Position numbers and translations under genes: made by a program | The notes under the pieces: model-generated | Told to the model about the DNA's origin: nothing | The model's database searches: none | The model's input: only the letters and a program-made list of their open reading frames with translations | Part shown: positions 34,896-46,047 of the stretch, one piece after another | Numbering within the stretch: the stretch's first letter is position 1 | Layout: every line of letters begins with the position of its first letter | Assembly (NCBI RefSeq): GCF_020541325.1 | Contig: NZ_CP047399.1 | Span: forward strand, 124,001 to 188,000 | Source: Candidatus Vallotia laricis | Lineage (GTDB): Bacteria > Pseudomonadota > Gammaproteobacteria > Burkholderiales > Burkholderiaceae | Length of the DNA: 64,000 nucleotides | Direction of reading: 5' to 3'

Positions 34896-36424
34896 CCTCA
34901 TCCGCGCTGACCCCCGAACAAATCGAGAACGCGACCGCTAATGTACTGGCACAGTTACACCTCTATCTTGCGCCACATGCACATCTCCATATAGATAGTC
35001 GTGCAGTACGCCCCGGCGACGCATTCTTCTCGTATGTAGTAGACTATGCACATAGTCGTACTTATATCGTTGATGCATTACGGCGCGGTGCCGCAGCAGT
35101 TCTAATCCAGACTAATAAGTATGGCTGGATTAGCGTGCCAGTGCTCGAGGTCCCTGAACTTAGGCGGCTTTCGGGCTATATTGCTAGCGCGTGGTATGGT
35201 GAACCAAGTCGCGACATGCTGATGATAGGTGTAACAGGTACTAATGGCAAGACTACGACTAATCACTGGATCGCTGCTGCGCTTAGTGGAAATGGCATCC
35301 CTTGTGCGATTAGCGGTACGCTAGGAACCGGACTGCTTGGGAGACTTTCTTACACCGGGTTTACAACTCCTGATGCACTACAGGTACACCGTAGCCTTTC
35401 GGTGCTGCGCACACGCGGGGTACGCGCGGTGTCCATGGAGGTATCCTCTCATGCACTACACCAGGGGCGCGTAAATGGAGTTGCCTTTGATATAGCGGTG
35501 TTTACCAATCTAACACAAGACCATTTCGACTATCATAAAGACCTCGCATCGTACGAATCTGCTAAGGTACGGCTATTTGACTGGCCAGGCTTGCGGGCAG
35601 CAGTCATCAATCGAGATGATGAGGCTGGGCGACGGCTAGTAGCACATTTAGTCGCACGAGTACGCGTCATTTCGTATGGTATTGCCTCGACCTCGGCATA
35701 CGGAGACGCTTCGCTGCACGCGACAGCAATCCGTGCGACCAATACTGGCACCGCTTTTACTGTGCTATCTGACTGGGGGCGTGCTGAACTTGAAGTAAAT
35801 ACCATTGGTACATTCAATGTCGCTAATTTGCTTGCTGTCCTTGGTGTACTACTAGCCGCTGACGTGTCATTCGATGCAGCAGTATCGCAAATTGTTCGTC
35901 TAGAACAGGTTAATGGCCGAATGCAGAAATTCGGTGGGCACGTAAAAATAGGTGAGCCACTTGTGATTGTCGACTACGCGCATACACCAGATGCATTGGA
36001 AAAAACGCTCGACGCATTACGACAAGTTTCTATTCGGCGAGGGGGAAAGTTAGTCTGCGTCTTCGGCTGTGGTGGTGACCGAGACGTAGTAAAACGACCG
36101 ATAATGGGGGAAATTGCTGAACGGCTTGCTGACAGAATTATCGTAACTAGTGATAATCCTCGTAGTGAGCCGCCATTATCAATCATTAGTCAAATCATTA
36201 GTTCAATACGAGAACCCGAGCGCATACGAATCATCGAGTATCGCGCTAGCGCGATACTCGATGCTGTTCGTACTGCCGCTGCTGCCGATGTTGTGCTCAT
36301 TGCCGGCAAAGGACATGAGACAACACAAGAAATCATGGGTAGAAAGTGGCCGTTTTCTGATCAGAATTATGTACGTCTTGCGCTCGAGTCATACGCCATC
36401 CAAACTCGAGTAAGATTCAAGTGA
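34892..36424 (+). CDS. murE: UDP-MurNAc-tripeptide synthetase MurE (meso-DAP adding)
   Basis: 510-aa Mur ligase adding meso-diaminopimelate to UDP-MurNAc-L-Ala-D-Glu. ATP loop GVTGTNGKTTT is at 113-123, the carbamylated lysine is K225 (ESAKVRLF), and the DAP-recognition motif DNPRSEP is at 421-427, so the stem peptide is of the DAP type. The start overlaps ftsI (ATGA) and the end overlaps murF. A perfect 32-bp palindrome sits at 36232-36263 within the C-terminal domain. Confidence 0.97.
   Translation: MTSSALTPEQIENATANVLAQLHLYLAPHAHLHIDSRAVRPGDAFFSYVVDYAHSRTYIVDALRRGAAAVLIQTNKYGWISVPVLEVPELRRLSGYIASAWYGEPSRDMLMIGVTGTNGKTTTNHWIAAALSGNGIPCAISGTLGTGLLGRLSYTGFTTPDALQVHRSLSVLRTRGVRAVSMEVSSHALHQGRVNGVAFDIAVFTNLTQDHFDYHKDLASYESAKVRLFDWPGLRAAVINRDDEAGRRLVAHLVARVRVISYGIASTSAYGDASLHATAIRATNTGTAFTVLSDWGRAELEVNTIGTFNVANLLAVLGVLLAADVSFDAAVSQIVRLEQVNGRMQKFGGHVKIGEPLVIVDYAHTPDALEKTLDALRQVSIRRGGKLVCVFGCGGDRDVVKRPIMGEIAERLADRIIVTSDNPRSEPPLSIISQIISSIREPERIRIIEYRASAILDAVRTAAAADVVLIAGKGHETTQEIMGRKWPFSDQNYVRLALESYAIQTRVRFK
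36232..36263. repeat. Perfect 32-bp palindrome inside murE
   Basis: The 16-nt half CATCGAGTATCGCGCT is directly followed by its reverse complement. It encodes about residues 447-458 of MurE without disturbing the reading frame. Confidence 0.95.
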
Positions 36425-37845
36425 TTATGTTAACGTTACGTGAGGCAGCTGCACTAATCGACGGCGCTACGGTATTAGGCGAAGACAACACAATCACTTT
36501 TGAGAAAATTTCAACTGACAGTCGAAATTGTGGGCCGACAAGCTTATTTGTTGCCCTTAAAGGGTCTCATTTCGATGCACACGATTTCTTGCCGGAGCTA
36601 TCTCGACGCGGCGTGGCTGCCGTGTTAGTGTCACGCAGCCCAAATAATTTTCATATTCCAGCAATTTGTGTAAACGATACGCGGGATGCACTCGGTGCTC
36701 TTGCGGCCGGCTGGCGTCGAAGGTTTGCATTACCACTAATTGTCGTAACCGGCAGTAATGGGAAAACCACAGTCAAGGAAATGATCGCATCGATCTTTAG
36801 CGCCGCCCTTGATCACACGCAGTGGCTTTCAACGCAGGGCAACCTGAATAATGATATTGGCTTGCCGCTTACGTTATTGCGGCTTAGGCCACAGCATCGG
36901 CTCGCTGTAGTCGAGCTTGGTATTAACCACCCCTATGAAACTCTACAGCTAGCCCGGATTGCTGGACCTACGATCGCGCTTGTAAACAATGCTCAGCGCG
37001 AGCATCAAGAATTTATGACTACAGTTGATAATGTTGCTATGGAGCATGCTAGTGTATTCTATACGCTTCCTCCGGGTGGCACAGCGATATTTCCTGCTGA
37101 TGATCCATATGCAAGAATCTGGCGCGCGGCAGCTGCTGGTCATCCGATCGTAGATTTTACGCTTCGTCAAACTTGTACTAATAGTAATGCAGCAGTTCAG
37201 GGCACAATTACAGACACTGGTGTATTAAAAATACAAACACGAATCGGTATGTTCGAAGTGTCGTTACATATGCCAAGCGCGCATAATGCGCTTGCTGCTA
37301 CTGCAGCTACGCTTGCCGCTGGCATTGGACTAGATGCTATCCGACGTGGGCTTGAAACTTTTAAGCCAGTTGATGGACGGTTGCAGGCCAAGCTCGCACA
37401 GGTGATGCCATGGGTTGGTGCAATGGTGATTGATGATACCTATAATGCAAATCCAGATTCGATGCGCGCAGCAATCGATGTTTTAGCTCTGCGGCCAGCG
37501 CCACGCGTGTTCGTGATGGGCGACATGGGAGAAGTCGGTAAGAACGGACCCGCTTTTCATCGCGAAGTTGGTACCTATGCCCGCGATCGCGGGCTCAATG
37601 TAATGTACGCTCTAGGTGATGCAAGTCGCAGTGCATGCATGGCGTTTGGCCAACATGCCTATCATTTTAATTCAGTTGAAGCACTCGTTTCGGCTCTTTT
37701 ATATGGAGACGCTGTTCCATCGCATTGTGCTGCTAGCGCGACTATCCTTGTTAAGGGTTCTCGTTTTATGTATATGGAACGTGTGGTTCAGGCTTTAAGC
37801 ATTCCCATTACAACCGATATGCCGTTTAAAACGGGTGTGTATTAA
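36421..37845 (+). CDS. murF: UDP-MurNAc-tripeptide:D-Ala-D-Ala ligase MurF
   Basis: 474-aa Mur ligase adding D-Ala-D-Ala to complete the UDP-MurNAc pentapeptide. ATP loop GSNGKTT is at 111-117, with the family stretch FVALKGSHFDAHDF at the front and DDTYNANPDSM in the C-terminal half. GTG 36421 overlaps the murE stop (GTGA), the usual coupling in this cluster, and matches the family N-terminus; ATG 36427 is an alternative two codons in. mraY follows after 12 bp, with AAGG a few bases before its ATG. Confidence 0.96.
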   Translation: MIMLTLREAAALIDGATVLGEDNTITFEKISTDSRNCGPTSLFVALKGSHFDAHDFLPELSRRGVAAVLVSRSPNNFHIPAICVNDTRDALGALAAGWRRRFALPLIVVTGSNGKTTVKEMIASIFSAALDHTQWLSTQGNLNNDIGLPLTLLRLRPQHRLAVVELGINHPYETLQLARIAGPTIALVNNAQREHQEFMTTVDNVAMEHASVFYTLPPGGTAIFPADDPYARIWRAAAAGHPIVDFTLRQTCTNSNAAVQGTITDTGVLKIQTRIGMFEVSLHMPSAHNALAATAATLAAGIGLDAIRRGLETFKPVDGRLQAKLAQVMPWVGAMVIDDTYNANPDSMRAAIDVLALRPAPRVFVMGDMGEVGKNGPAFHREVGTYARDRGLNVMYALGDASRSACMAFGQHAYHFNSVEALVSALLYGDAVPSHCAASATILVKGSRFMYMERVVQALSIPITTDMPFKTGVY

Positions 37846-37857
37846 AAAGGATTTCCA

Positions 37858-39030
37858 ATGCTATTGGCATTAGCACAATGGCTTCAAAGCGATATAAGCT
37901 ATCTTCATATAATTAATTATCTAACGTTTCGTGCGTTAATGGCAACTATCACGGCACTGTTTACCGGGCTTCTCTGTGGTCCAGGGATAATCCAAAAGCT
38001 TGCTGCTTTAAATATAGGTCAAGCTGTGCGCAGAAACGGACCGCAGACACATTTAATCAAGTCAGGCACCCCAACGATGGGTGGAGTGCTGATTTTGATG
38101 AGTATTGCTGTGTCGATTCTGTTATGGGGTGATCTAACAAATCGCTTTATTTGGATTGTGATGCTAGTTATGTTTAGCTTTAGCGTGATTGGGGTTAGTG
38201 ACGATTATCGTAAGATTATTTACAAGGACACGCGCGGCCTGTCTTTGCGCGAAAAGTATTTCTGGCAATCAATAATCGGGTTATTCGCCGCTGTATATCT
38301 CGCATTTTCAGTGTTTGAAGCAAATAATATACGTGTGTTCGATCTGCTTATGGCGTGGGTACGTAGTGGCTTCGCAATTAGTTTTCCAGCTCAGGCAGAC
38401 TTGGCACCCCCCTTTTTTGGTGGGATCAGCTATCCACTCGGTGTCTGGGGCTTTATTGCATTTACCTATTTTGTGATTGTTGGTTCAAGCAATGCGGTGA
38501 ATTTGACAGATGGGTTAGATGGACTAGTAATTATGCCTATTGTGTTAGTCGCGTCAGTGCTCGGTATATTTGCTTATGTTATCGGCAGTTCCATCTATGC
38601 AAAGTACTTTTTATTTCCTCATATCCCTGGCGCGGGTGAATTACTTATCTTTTGCGCTGCGATAGGTGGCGCAGGACTCGCCTTTCTTTGGTATAACACA
38701 TACCCTGCTCAGATATTCATGGGAGATGTCGGTGCGCTCGCACTTGGTGGCGCACTTGGCACGATCGCGGTGATTGTGCGGCAAGAAATTGTATTGCTTA
38801 TTGTGTGCGGCGTATTCGTTGCCGAGACAATCTCGGTAATGTTGCAGGTCACATGGTTCCACTATACAAAGCACCGTTATGGTGAGGGTCGTCGCATTTT
38901 CAAGATGGCACCGTTGCACCACCATTTTGAGTTATCCGGATGGAAAGAGACCCAAGTAGTCGTTCGTTTTTGGATTATCACATTAATGCTGTGTCTACTT
39001 GGTCTATCTACACTGAAAATACGATACTAG
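37858..39030 (+). CDS. mraY: Phospho-MurNAc-pentapeptide transferase MraY
   Basis: 390-aa inner-membrane enzyme with about 10 TMs that moves phospho-MurNAc-pentapeptide to undecaprenyl phosphate, giving lipid I. Catalytic and Mg-binding elements are present: GTPTMGG near 70, SDDYRK near 114-119, [12 protein letters not shown] near 210, and the PLHHHFE loop near 350. Length is standard for Burkholderia. It requires an undecaprenyl carrier, so isoprenoid-lipid supply must persist even though ispB is lost. No frame defects. Confidence 0.97.
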   Translation: MLLALAQWLQSDISYLHIINYLTFRALMATITALFTGLLCGPGIIQKLAALNIGQAVRRNGPQTHLIKSGTPTMGGVLILMSIAVSILLWGDLTNRFIWIVMLVMFSFSVIGVSDDYRKIIYKDTRGLSLREKYFWQSIIGLFAAVYLAFSVFEANNIRVFDLLMAWVRSGFAISFPAQADLAPPFFGGISYPLGVWGFIAFTYFVIVGSSNAVNLTDGLDGLVIMPIVLVASVLGIFAYVIGSSIYAKYFLFPHIPGAGELLIFCAAIGGAGLAFLWYNTYPAQIFMGDVGALALGGALGTIAVIVRQEIVLLIVCGVFVAETISVMLQVTWFHYTKHRYGEGRRIFKMAPLHHHFELSGWKETQVVVRFWIITLMLCLLGLSTLKIRY

Positions 39031-39044
39031 CAACTGAGGAAAAA

Positions 39045-40553
39045 ATGTTCGGTGAAAAGTTCGGAGAACGACAACGTCCAGCGACACTCGTGCTAGGGCT
39101 TGGTGAATCGGGTCTAGCGATATCTCGCTGGTGTGCGCGCCATGGTTGTCGTTTGCGCGTAGCTGATACCCGCGCGACGCCACCGAATCTTTCCCGATTA
39201 GTAGAACTAGGTATCAATGCTAAATTTGTTAGTGGTGTATTTAGTACAGAATTACTCGATGACGGTATAGAATTAATTGGCATTAGTCCCGGTTTATCGC
39301 TATATAGTACAGACTTAGCCCCATTAATTCGCGCAGCTCGTAACCGTGGCATTGAGGTTTGGGGTGAGCTAGAGTTTTTTTCGCAGTCATTACGGGTGCT
39401 AGCAAAAAATGGCTACCAACCAAAAATACTTGCAATTACCGGTACGAACGGTAAAACAATAACTACAGTGCTAACTGGGCTGCTATGCGAACGTGCCGGT
39501 AAGAGCGTGGCAGTAGCTGGAAATATCAATCAAGCAATACTAGACAAGATGACTGAGGCTCTTGACTCAGGGAAAATGCCTGATGTCTGGGTACTCGAGC
39601 TTTCGAGCTTTCAACTAGAAAGCTCGTACACATTTGAACCTGACGCAGCGACCATACTCAATATTACGCAGGACCATCTGGATTGGCATAAGAAATTCGA
39701 TACCTACGCTACGGCAAAAGGTCGGATTTTTGGGCAGAGAACGCTGCGAATCCTAAACCGCGACGATACGCAAGTGATGGCATTTGTACCATCTAGCAGT
39801 GCTATTACATCATATCGAACCTTTGGACTAAAGATGCCGCAAAGTGTTGGAGACTACGGTATCCAACATAAGAAGAAAATCGCTTGGCTCGTTGAGGCAT
39901 GCGAGCCTAATAATATATTAGAACCTCGTACACAAAGGCTAAGCAACATCACCGAACACGCGTACGAGATTAATAAACTTATACCCGTAAATTCCTTACG
40001 CATCCGCGGATTACATAATGCGGTGAATGCAATGGCTGCACTTGCTTTAGCGCGGTCAATTAATTTACCGGTTTCGGCTCTATTGCATATCTTACGCGAA
40101 TATCGTGGTGAACCACATCGTGTTGAATGGATTAGAGCGATCGCTGGAGTCGACTATGTTGATGATAGTAAGGGTACTAATGTCGGCGCAACCGTGGCTG
40201 CGCTAGAGGGTCTTGCACAACCGATTGTATTGATCGCCGGTGGTGACGGTAAGGGCCAAAATTTTACGTCGCTGGTACCAGCAGTCGCGCGTTATTGCCG
40301 AGCTGTAATGCTAATTGGACGTGACGCGCCTGTACTGCATACAGTATTGTCTAATACTGGTATTCCATTAGCTCTACATTTGAGTCTGCAGTCTGCGACG
40401 CGTGCTGCAGCGTCTGTCGCCCGGCCCGGAGATATAGTGCTGTTATCTCCTGCGTGTGCGAGCTTGGATATGTTTTCCGGATATGTGCATCGCGCGCAGG
40501 TATTCCGAAGCGAAATCGAAGACATTGTTGTCGAGAAAGAAGGGGTAATATGA
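39045..40553 (+). CDS. murD: UDP-MurNAc-L-Ala:D-Glu ligase MurD
   Basis: 502-aa Mur ligase adding D-glutamate. N-terminal UMP-binding fold with [10 protein letters not shown] (16-25), ATP loop GTNGKT (133-138), and the conserved ELSSFQLE block. The open frame reaches back to 38940 inside mraY, but ATG 39045 has GAGGA just upstream and gives the family start. It is slightly long because of an insertion around residues 275-310 (with [16 protein letters not shown]), also seen in Burkholderia relatives as I recall. Its stop overlaps the old ftsW start (ATGA at 40550). Confidence 0.95.
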   Translation: MFGEKFGERQRPATLVLGLGESGLAISRWCARHGCRLRVADTRATPPNLSRLVELGINAKFVSGVFSTELLDDGIELIGISPGLSLYSTDLAPLIRAARNRGIEVWGELEFFSQSLRVLAKNGYQPKILAITGTNGKTITTVLTGLLCERAGKSVAVAGNINQAILDKMTEALDSGKMPDVWVLELSSFQLESSYTFEPDAATILNITQDHLDWHKKFDTYATAKGRIFGQRTLRILNRDDTQVMAFVPSSSAITSYRTFGLKMPQSVGDYGIQHKKKIAWLVEACEPNNILEPRTQRLSNITEHAYEINKLIPVNSLRIRGLHNAVNAMAALALARSINLPVSALLHILREYRGEPHRVEWIRAIAGVDYVDDSKGTNVGATVAALEGLAQPIVLIAGGDGKGQNFTSLVPAVARYCRAVMLIGRDAPVLHTVLSNTGIPLALHLSLQSATRAAASVARPGDIVLLSPACASLDMFSGYVHRAQVFRSEIEDIVVEKEGVI

Positions 40554-40644
40554 GCTTGGATGAGCTAGGTTCGCTGATGACACTATAGGCCTCGAAAGAA
40601 CATTAACCAGTAAAGTTAGAAATAATCGAACCGTAGGATTACGC

Positions 40645-41799
40645 ATGCGTGACTATGATCACCCACTACTCTGGGTAACGATCACACTATTGTCGCTTGG
40701 AGTTGTAATGGTGTATTCAGCGTCGATCGCACTACCTAACTCGCCAAAGTACTCAACTTATATGCCATATCACTTTCTGATTCGGCACATTGCATCGCTC
40801 ATGAGTGGTGTTATCGGGGCAATAGTAGTATTTCGAATTCCGATTAAGACCTGGAATAGATGCGCTCCGGGGTTCTTTATTGTCACGTTACTTTTACTGG
40901 CGCTCGTTTTAATCCCTTACTTAGGCAAAGGCGTGAACGGTGCGCGGCGCTGGATCCATCTAGGTATTATTAGTATACAACCGTCGGAAATTATGAAGCT
41001 AGCGGTAATAATTTATGCCGCTAACTATACCGCTCGAAAACAGAAATACATGCACCAGTTTATGAGAGGTTTTCTGCCGATAACGCTTATAGTGTGCGTA
41101 GTTGGCGCGATGCTACTGCTTGAGCCAGATATGGGAGATTTTATAGTCATTGCAGTAATTGCAATAGGTGTATTATTCTTGGGGGGCATGTGTATACGCT
41201 TGTTCGGCAGTTTAACACTGACTATCATTGGTGCAATAGGTATTTTAGTTTGGGTCTCGCCGTGGCGCCGAGAACGCATTTTTGCGTACCTAAATCCATG
41301 GGAAAGAAGCTATGCACAAGGTAAGTCATACCAGCTAACTCATTCGCTCATCGCATTTGGACGAGGTAAGTGGTTTGGAGTTGGTCTGGGAGGTGGCCTT
41401 GAGAAGCTTAACTATTTACCTGAAGCACATACTGACTTTATTCTTGCAGTGATTGGTGAGGAGCTAGGCTTTATTGGTGTAGTCGTTGTGATCCTACTAT
41501 TTTATTGGATTACACGACGTGCGTTCGAGATCGGACGCCAGGCGATCGCCTTCAATCATAATTTTGACGGATTAGTCGCGAAAGGAATTGGTTTGTGGGT
41601 CGGTGCACAGGCGTTCATAAATATTAGCGTAAACCTCGGTCTGCTACCGACTAAGGGATTAACGCTGCCCCTAGTTAGTTATGGTGGCTCCGGAATTCTG
41701 CTCAACTGTATAGCGGTAGCACTCTTAATGCGCATAGATTATGAAAATCGAGTATTGATGCGCGGAGGCAAGGTATGGGAACATGCACGCTGCTTGTGA
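40645..41799 (+). CDS. ftsW: Lipid II polymerase FtsW, N-terminally trimmed
   Basis: 384-aa SEDS-family glycosyltransferase with about 10 TMs that polymerises septal peptidoglycan with FtsI. Conserved periplasmic blocks are present: [29 protein letters not shown] and [13 protein letters not shown]. The ancestral start appears to be ATG 40550, overlapping the murD stop, but that frame meets TAG at 40586. The present start ATG 40645 has AGGA at 40635-40638 and begins right before TM1 ([11 protein letters not shown]), so the cytoplasmic N-terminal tail of relatives has been lost while the core is intact. Confidence 0.93.
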   Translation: MRDYDHPLLWVTITLLSLGVVMVYSASIALPNSPKYSTYMPYHFLIRHIASLMSGVIGAIVVFRIPIKTWNRCAPGFFIVTLLLLALVLIPYLGKGVNGARRWIHLGIISIQPSEIMKLAVIIYAANYTARKQKYMHQFMRGFLPITLIVCVVGAMLLLEPDMGDFIVIAVIAIGVLFLGGMCIRLFGSLTLTIIGAIGILVWVSPWRRERIFAYLNPWERSYAQGKSYQLTHSLIAFGRGKWFGVGLGGGLEKLNYLPEAHTDFILAVIGEELGFIGVVVVILLFYWITRRAFEIGRQAIAFNHNFDGLVAKGIGLWVGAQAFINISVNLGLLPTKGLTLPLVSYGGSGILLNCIAVALLMRIDYENRVLMRGGKVWEHARCL

Positions 41800-42851
41800 T
41801 GGCTGGTGGTACCGGCGGCCATATTTTTCCGGGACTAGTGGTTGCGCAACGGATGCGTGCGAAAGGCTGGCGCGTCGTATGGCTCGGCAATCCGTATGGA
41901 ATGGAAGCAATACTGGTACCTAAGTATAGAATTCCAATAGAGTTTGTTCATTTTGGTAGTGTACGTGGTAAAAATATTACCACAAAAATATGTTTTCCAC
42001 TGAATCTGCTATTCGCATGCCTAGAAAGTCGATCTGTGCTTCGCCGAGTGCGACCTGACGTTGTACTTGGTATGGGCGGCTATATCACGTTTCCGGCTGG
42101 TTTAATATCGGTGCTTACACGCATTCCACTAGTACTGCATGAACAAAATGCGGTTGCCGGCTTAGCCAACAAACTTCTAGCTAAGCTAGCGCACCGTGTT
42201 TTAGTTGCCTTTCCGGATGTATTACCTGGTGCGCACTGTGTCGGCAATCCAATCCGCCCGGAACTAGCTCTAACAGCTCCACCCGAAATACGCTACACAG
42301 CACGCTCTGGACCGTTACGCATTCTAGTGGTCGGCGGCAGCCTGGGTGCCGCCGCACTTAACAAAATAGTACCGTATGCTTTAGCATTATTTGATCCATC
42401 ACGGCGCCCGTATGTTGTACATCAGGCCGGCGATAAACATATTGAAGCATTGCATATATATTACAAGGAAGCCGGACTAGTACAGGGTAACGGTATCAAA
42501 CTAGTTTCATTTATCGAAGATATGGCGCAAGCCTATACTGAAACTGACCTGGTAATTTGTCGTGCAGGCGCGATGACCGTATCAGAAATCACTGCTGTAG
42601 GCGTAGCAGCGCTGTTTATACCATTTCCGTTCGCCGTCGACAACCATCAAGCGGCAAACGCAGAATTCCTCGTTATGCATCGGGCGGCGAGCGTAATGCC
42701 AGAAAACGAACTGTCGGCAGAGAAACTCGCGGGTTGGCTTGGAAGCCAGACGCGTGCTTCACTTGCACAGTTTGCCGTCTGTGCGCATAAACTAGCTCCA
42801 TTCGATTCTGCTGAGTCGATTGCGCAAGTATGTGCGTCGCTCATCACGTGA
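41775..42851 (+). CDS. murG: Lipid II synthase MurG
   Basis: 358-aa GT28 glycosyltransferase that adds GlcNAc to lipid I at the inner face of the membrane. The N-terminal loop [10 protein letters not shown] is at 11-20; also present are [36 protein letters not shown] and the UDP-GlcNAc-binding [10 protein letters not shown]. The start lies 25 bp inside ftsW, indicating translational coupling. The extreme C-terminus is slightly shorter and more divergent than in relatives but past the last helix needed. Confidence 0.96.
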   Translation: MGTCTLLVMAGGTGGHIFPGLVVAQRMRAKGWRVVWLGNPYGMEAILVPKYRIPIEFVHFGSVRGKNITTKICFPLNLLFACLESRSVLRRVRPDVVLGMGGYITFPAGLISVLTRIPLVLHEQNAVAGLANKLLAKLAHRVLVAFPDVLPGAHCVGNPIRPELALTAPPEIRYTARSGPLRILVVGGSLGAAALNKIVPYALALFDPSRRPYVVHQAGDKHIEALHIYYKEAGLVQGNGIKLVSFIEDMAQAYTETDLVICRAGAMTVSEITAVGVAALFIPFPFAVDNHQAANAEFLVMHRAASVMPENELSAEKLAGWLGSQTRASLAQFAVCAHKLAPFDSAESIAQVCASLIT

Positions 42852-42901
42852 GATACGGCATTCGAATTGGATCATGCATGGTCTCGTGCGCAAGGAAAGC
42901 A

Positions 42902-44293
42902 ATGAAACATATTGTCAAGCATATCCACTTTGTCGGGATCGGTGGTTCTGGAATGGGCGGAATCGCTGAAGTGCTACTCAATTTAGGCTATCGGGTCAGT
43001 GGCTCGGACGTCAACAGATCGGCCGTCACTGATCGGTTGCGCGCACTCAGAGCTGATATCAAGCTCGGTCACAATGCACAGTACATTGACGGCGCTGACG
43101 CAGTTGTTATTTCCACAGCGGTATGCAACGATAACCCCGAAGTGCTTGAGGCACGACGTAGGCATATCCCGATTGTGCCTCGCGCTATGATGCTTGCTGA
43201 GTTGATGCGATTTAAGAGTGGCATAGCGATTGCCGGCACGCATGGCAAGACTACAACCACTAGTCTTGTAGCCAGCGTTCTAGTGGCCGGAGGACTAGAT
43301 CCAACTTTCGTAATCGGTGGGTGTCTAATTAGTACAGGGTCAAATGCACGACTTGGTACGGGTGATTTTATCGTTGCTGAAGCTGATGAGTCAGATGCAT
43401 CGTTTCTTAATCTACTTCCAGTAATCGAGGTAATTACGAACATTGATATCGACCATATGGATACCTATAACCATAATTTCGCTCAGCTTAAGCAGGCGTT
43501 TATTGAATTTACCTATCGGCTACCATTTTACGGTATTGCGGTACTATGTATAGACGACCCGAATGTACGCGACATTTTACCGTTTGTTTCTAAGCCGATT
43601 ATTCGTTATGGATTTACGCATGAAGCAGACGTGCGTGCAATCCAAGTTCGTGCTAGAGAAGACCAGATGTATTTTACTGTTCATCGCATCGATGCGCCAC
43701 CATTAGAGATCCTGTTGAACCTCCCTGGCGTGCACAATGTGCAAAATGCGCTTGCGGCCATTGCAATTGCTACTAAGCTAGGGGTGGCTGATATAGATAT
43801 CCAATCAGCTCTCGCTGAATTCAGGGGCGTAAGCCGGCGTTTCCAACGTTATGGTGAAGTGGCACTAACGGGTGGTGGTGCCTACTTACTGATTGATGAT
43901 TATGGCCATCATCCAGTTGAGATGGCGGCTACAATCGGTGCAGCGCGTGATGCATTCCCAAATCGTCGGTTGATTCTTGTGTTTCAGCTACACCGCTATA
44001 CGCGTACGCGCGATTGTTTTGAAGGTTTTGTGAAGGTTCTTTCGACAGTTGACGAGCTAGTGCTGACTGAGGTTTACGCAGCTGGTGAAACACCTATTGT
44101 GGCTGCAGACGCCCCCGCGCTAGCGCGGGCTATTCACCGGGCCGGCAGGATTAGACCGATATTTGTCGACAGTATTAATGAAATTCCGGATGTACTAGCG
44201 ACAGTAGTTTCCGACGGAGATATGGTAATAACGATGGGAGCAGGCTCGATCAGCAGTGTGCCGGCTCAGCTTACACGGGAACAAAAAGTGTAA
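42902..44293 (+). CDS. murC: UDP-MurNAc:L-alanine ligase MurC
   Basis: 463-aa Mur ligase adding the first amino acid. It has the N-terminal [16 protein letters not shown] loop [10 protein letters not shown] (111-120), [10 protein letters not shown] and the C-terminal DDYGHHPVE. The frame is open back to 42830, but ATG 42902 with AAGGAAAG directly before it matches the family start. Between murG and this start are 50 bp. The stop overlaps ddlB by one base (TAATG). A 16-bp palindrome with core GCGCTAGCGC at 44114-44129 lies in the coding region. Confidence 0.96.
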   Translation: MKHIVKHIHFVGIGGSGMGGIAEVLLNLGYRVSGSDVNRSAVTDRLRALRADIKLGHNAQYIDGADAVVISTAVCNDNPEVLEARRRHIPIVPRAMMLAELMRFKSGIAIAGTHGKTTTTSLVASVLVAGGLDPTFVIGGCLISTGSNARLGTGDFIVAEADESDASFLNLLPVIEVITNIDIDHMDTYNHNFAQLKQAFIEFTYRLPFYGIAVLCIDDPNVRDILPFVSKPIIRYGFTHEADVRAIQVRAREDQMYFTVHRIDAPPLEILLNLPGVHNVQNALAAIAIATKLGVADIDIQSALAEFRGVSRRFQRYGEVALTGGGAYLLIDDYGHHPVEMAATIGAARDAFPNRRLILVFQLHRYTRTRDCFEGFVKVLSTVDELVLTEVYAAGETPIVAADAPALARAIHRAGRIRPIFVDSINEIPDVLATVVSDGDMVITMGAGSISSVPAQLTREQKV

Positions 44294-45237
44294 TGATTCA
44301 TACGATCGATCCAAAAAAGTTCGGTAAAGTGGCGGTGCTTTATGGTGGCAAGTCGTCCGAATGCAACATATCACTCTCTTCCGGACTGTTAGTCCACCAG
44401 GGTCTACGCGACGTTGGTATTGAAGCGCACTTATTTAATCCAAAAGATCGACCCTTATCAGAGCTTATAGATGAAGGGTTCGTACGTGCATTTGTTGCGT
44501 TGCACGGCGGATATGGTGAAAATGGTCAGATTCAGGCAGCTCTCGATTTTTATGGGATTCGCTATACCGGTCCAGGAGTACTAGGCTCGGCATTAGGTAT
44601 GGATAAGTTCCGAACGAAATTGATTTGGCAGCAGGTTGGTATCCCAACGCCGCCGTTTGACATAGTATTAAGAAACAATGATTATGATATGCGAGCACGG
44701 CAGATTATTGCAAAACTAGGTTTGCCGCTGTTTGTTAAACCGGCTACCGAGGGATCTAGTATCTCTGTAATCAAGGTTAGAGAAGCCGATAACTTGCAGT
44801 ATGCATTAGCTCAAGTCGCTCAGCGTAATCCAGTGGTACTAGTAGAGAAAAGCATTGAGGGTGGCGGTGAATATACTGTATGTGTCGCTGGTTCACTTCA
44901 ATTGCCACTGATTCGGATCGTGCCTGCTAGTGATTTTTACGATTATCATGCGAAATACATTCAGGATAATACTCAGTACCAGATTCCATGTGGATTGAGC
45001 GATACAAACGAGCGGCGGCTGACGGAGCTCGCGTACCGCGCGTTCGAAATCCTGGCTTGCCCCAGATGGGGGCGAGCTGACTTAATGCTCGATGGCAATG
45101 GCAACCCATATTTTTTAGAGATTAACACTGCCCCCGGCATGACTAATCATTCATTAATGCCGAAATCGGCTCGTAAAGCTGGCATCTCATACAGTGAACT
45201 ACTAGTGAATATACTTGCGCTTACGCTGAAGGATTAA
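44293..45237 (+). CDS. ddlB: D-alanine:D-alanine ligase DdlB
   Basis: 314-aa ATP-grasp enzyme making D-Ala-D-Ala for MurF. Family blocks: VLYGGKSSE near the front (residues ~15-23), [34 protein letters not shown], and the metal-binding [12 protein letters not shown] near the end. The start overlaps the murC stop (TAATG). In relatives the second residue block is often GGxSAE; here GKSSE is close to it. ftsQ follows after 16 bp. Confidence 0.96.
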   Translation: MIHTIDPKKFGKVAVLYGGKSSECNISLSSGLLVHQGLRDVGIEAHLFNPKDRPLSELIDEGFVRAFVALHGGYGENGQIQAALDFYGIRYTGPGVLGSALGMDKFRTKLIWQQVGIPTPPFDIVLRNNDYDMRARQIIAKLGLPLFVKPATEGSSISVIKVREADNLQYALAQVAQRNPVVLVEKSIEGGGEYTVCVAGSLQLPLIRIVPASDFYDYHAKYIQDNTQYQIPCGLSDTNERRLTELAYRAFEILACPRWGRADLMLDGNGNPYFLEINTAPGMTNHSLMPKSARKAGISYSELLVNILALTLKD

Positions 45238-45253
45238 CGCCTAGCTGGTCGAC

Positions 45254-46009
45254 ATGTGGAATAATCCCCGTCAGCTTAATATAATTTTGAACGCATTGTA
45301 TGCATCGCTGCTAGCGATCGTGTTTGCCGGGGGGGGGCTATGGCTAGTGCAAAGACCGGCTTTTGTGTTACGCACGTTGCTGATCGGCGGTGATATTAAG
45401 CATATTAGCCAGAAAATAGTGCGAGAGAATATGCTGGGCAAGCTGGACGGTAATTTCTTCACGCTAGATCTAGACAAAGTACGCTCCGCATTCGAACAAA
45501 TCCCCTGGATGCGTCACGCGAGCGTGCGTCGCGTGTGGCCGAATATATTGACGGTCACGCTTGAAGAATACAAGCCCCTAGGTGTATGGGGCAGTAATCA
45601 GCTCGTCAGCGTCGATGGTGAGATCTTTACGGCTTATCCAGTTGATCCCGAATTACCTATGTTTTCTGGACCTATAGGGTCGGTTCGTATCGTTGTAGCC
45701 CGATACTACGATTTCCAAAAATGGTTCGGGTCGCTGGGTGCAAAGCTCGAGGAAATTACGTTATCGCTGCGCTATGCCTGGACTATTAGGCTAACTAATG
45801 GGATGCAGATAGAGCTGGGACGAGACTGCAACAAGGATACGCTAGCTAGCCGCGTGCGAAGATTAATAGTAGCTTGGCCCGTAGTCACTCAGCACTGGGG
45901 TAGCAACATCAAATATGTAGATCTGCGATATCCGAACGGGTTCGCAATTCGCGCCACAGAGATGCGATGTATTCTCGACGACCCGAAGGCAAAAAATCCG
46001 CAGCCATAA
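45254..46009 (+). CDS. ftsQ: Cell-division protein FtsQ
   Basis: 251-aa bitopic membrane protein of the divisome. A short cytoplasmic tail is followed by one TM (about 13-34), the POTRA domain (about 38-106; VLRTLLIGGDIKHIS...VRRVWPNILTVTLEEY) and the periplasmic beta domain ending in KYVDLRYPNGFAIR. The TM's glycines are encoded by a G9 tract (45329-45337), a slippage hot spot in an essential gene. Length is typical of Burkholderia FtsQ. ftsA follows after 38 bp. Confidence 0.94.
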   Translation: MWNNPRQLNIILNALYASLLAIVFAGGGLWLVQRPAFVLRTLLIGGDIKHISQKIVRENMLGKLDGNFFTLDLDKVRSAFEQIPWMRHASVRRVWPNILTVTLEEYKPLGVWGSNQLVSVDGEIFTAYPVDPELPMFSGPIGSVRIVVARYYDFQKWFGSLGAKLEEITLSLRYAWTIRLTNGMQIELGRDCNKDTLASRVRRLIVAWPVVTQHWGSNIKYVDLRYPNGFAIRATEMRCILDDPKAKNPQP

Positions 46010-46047
46010 GGCAATAAACCGACGATACTCGCAATGAAGTACATGCT

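Noticed and set aside
39604-39626. 9-bp inverted repeat in murD
   Set aside because: It encodes the conserved SSFQLESS block; the symmetry follows from codon choice and is short enough for chance.
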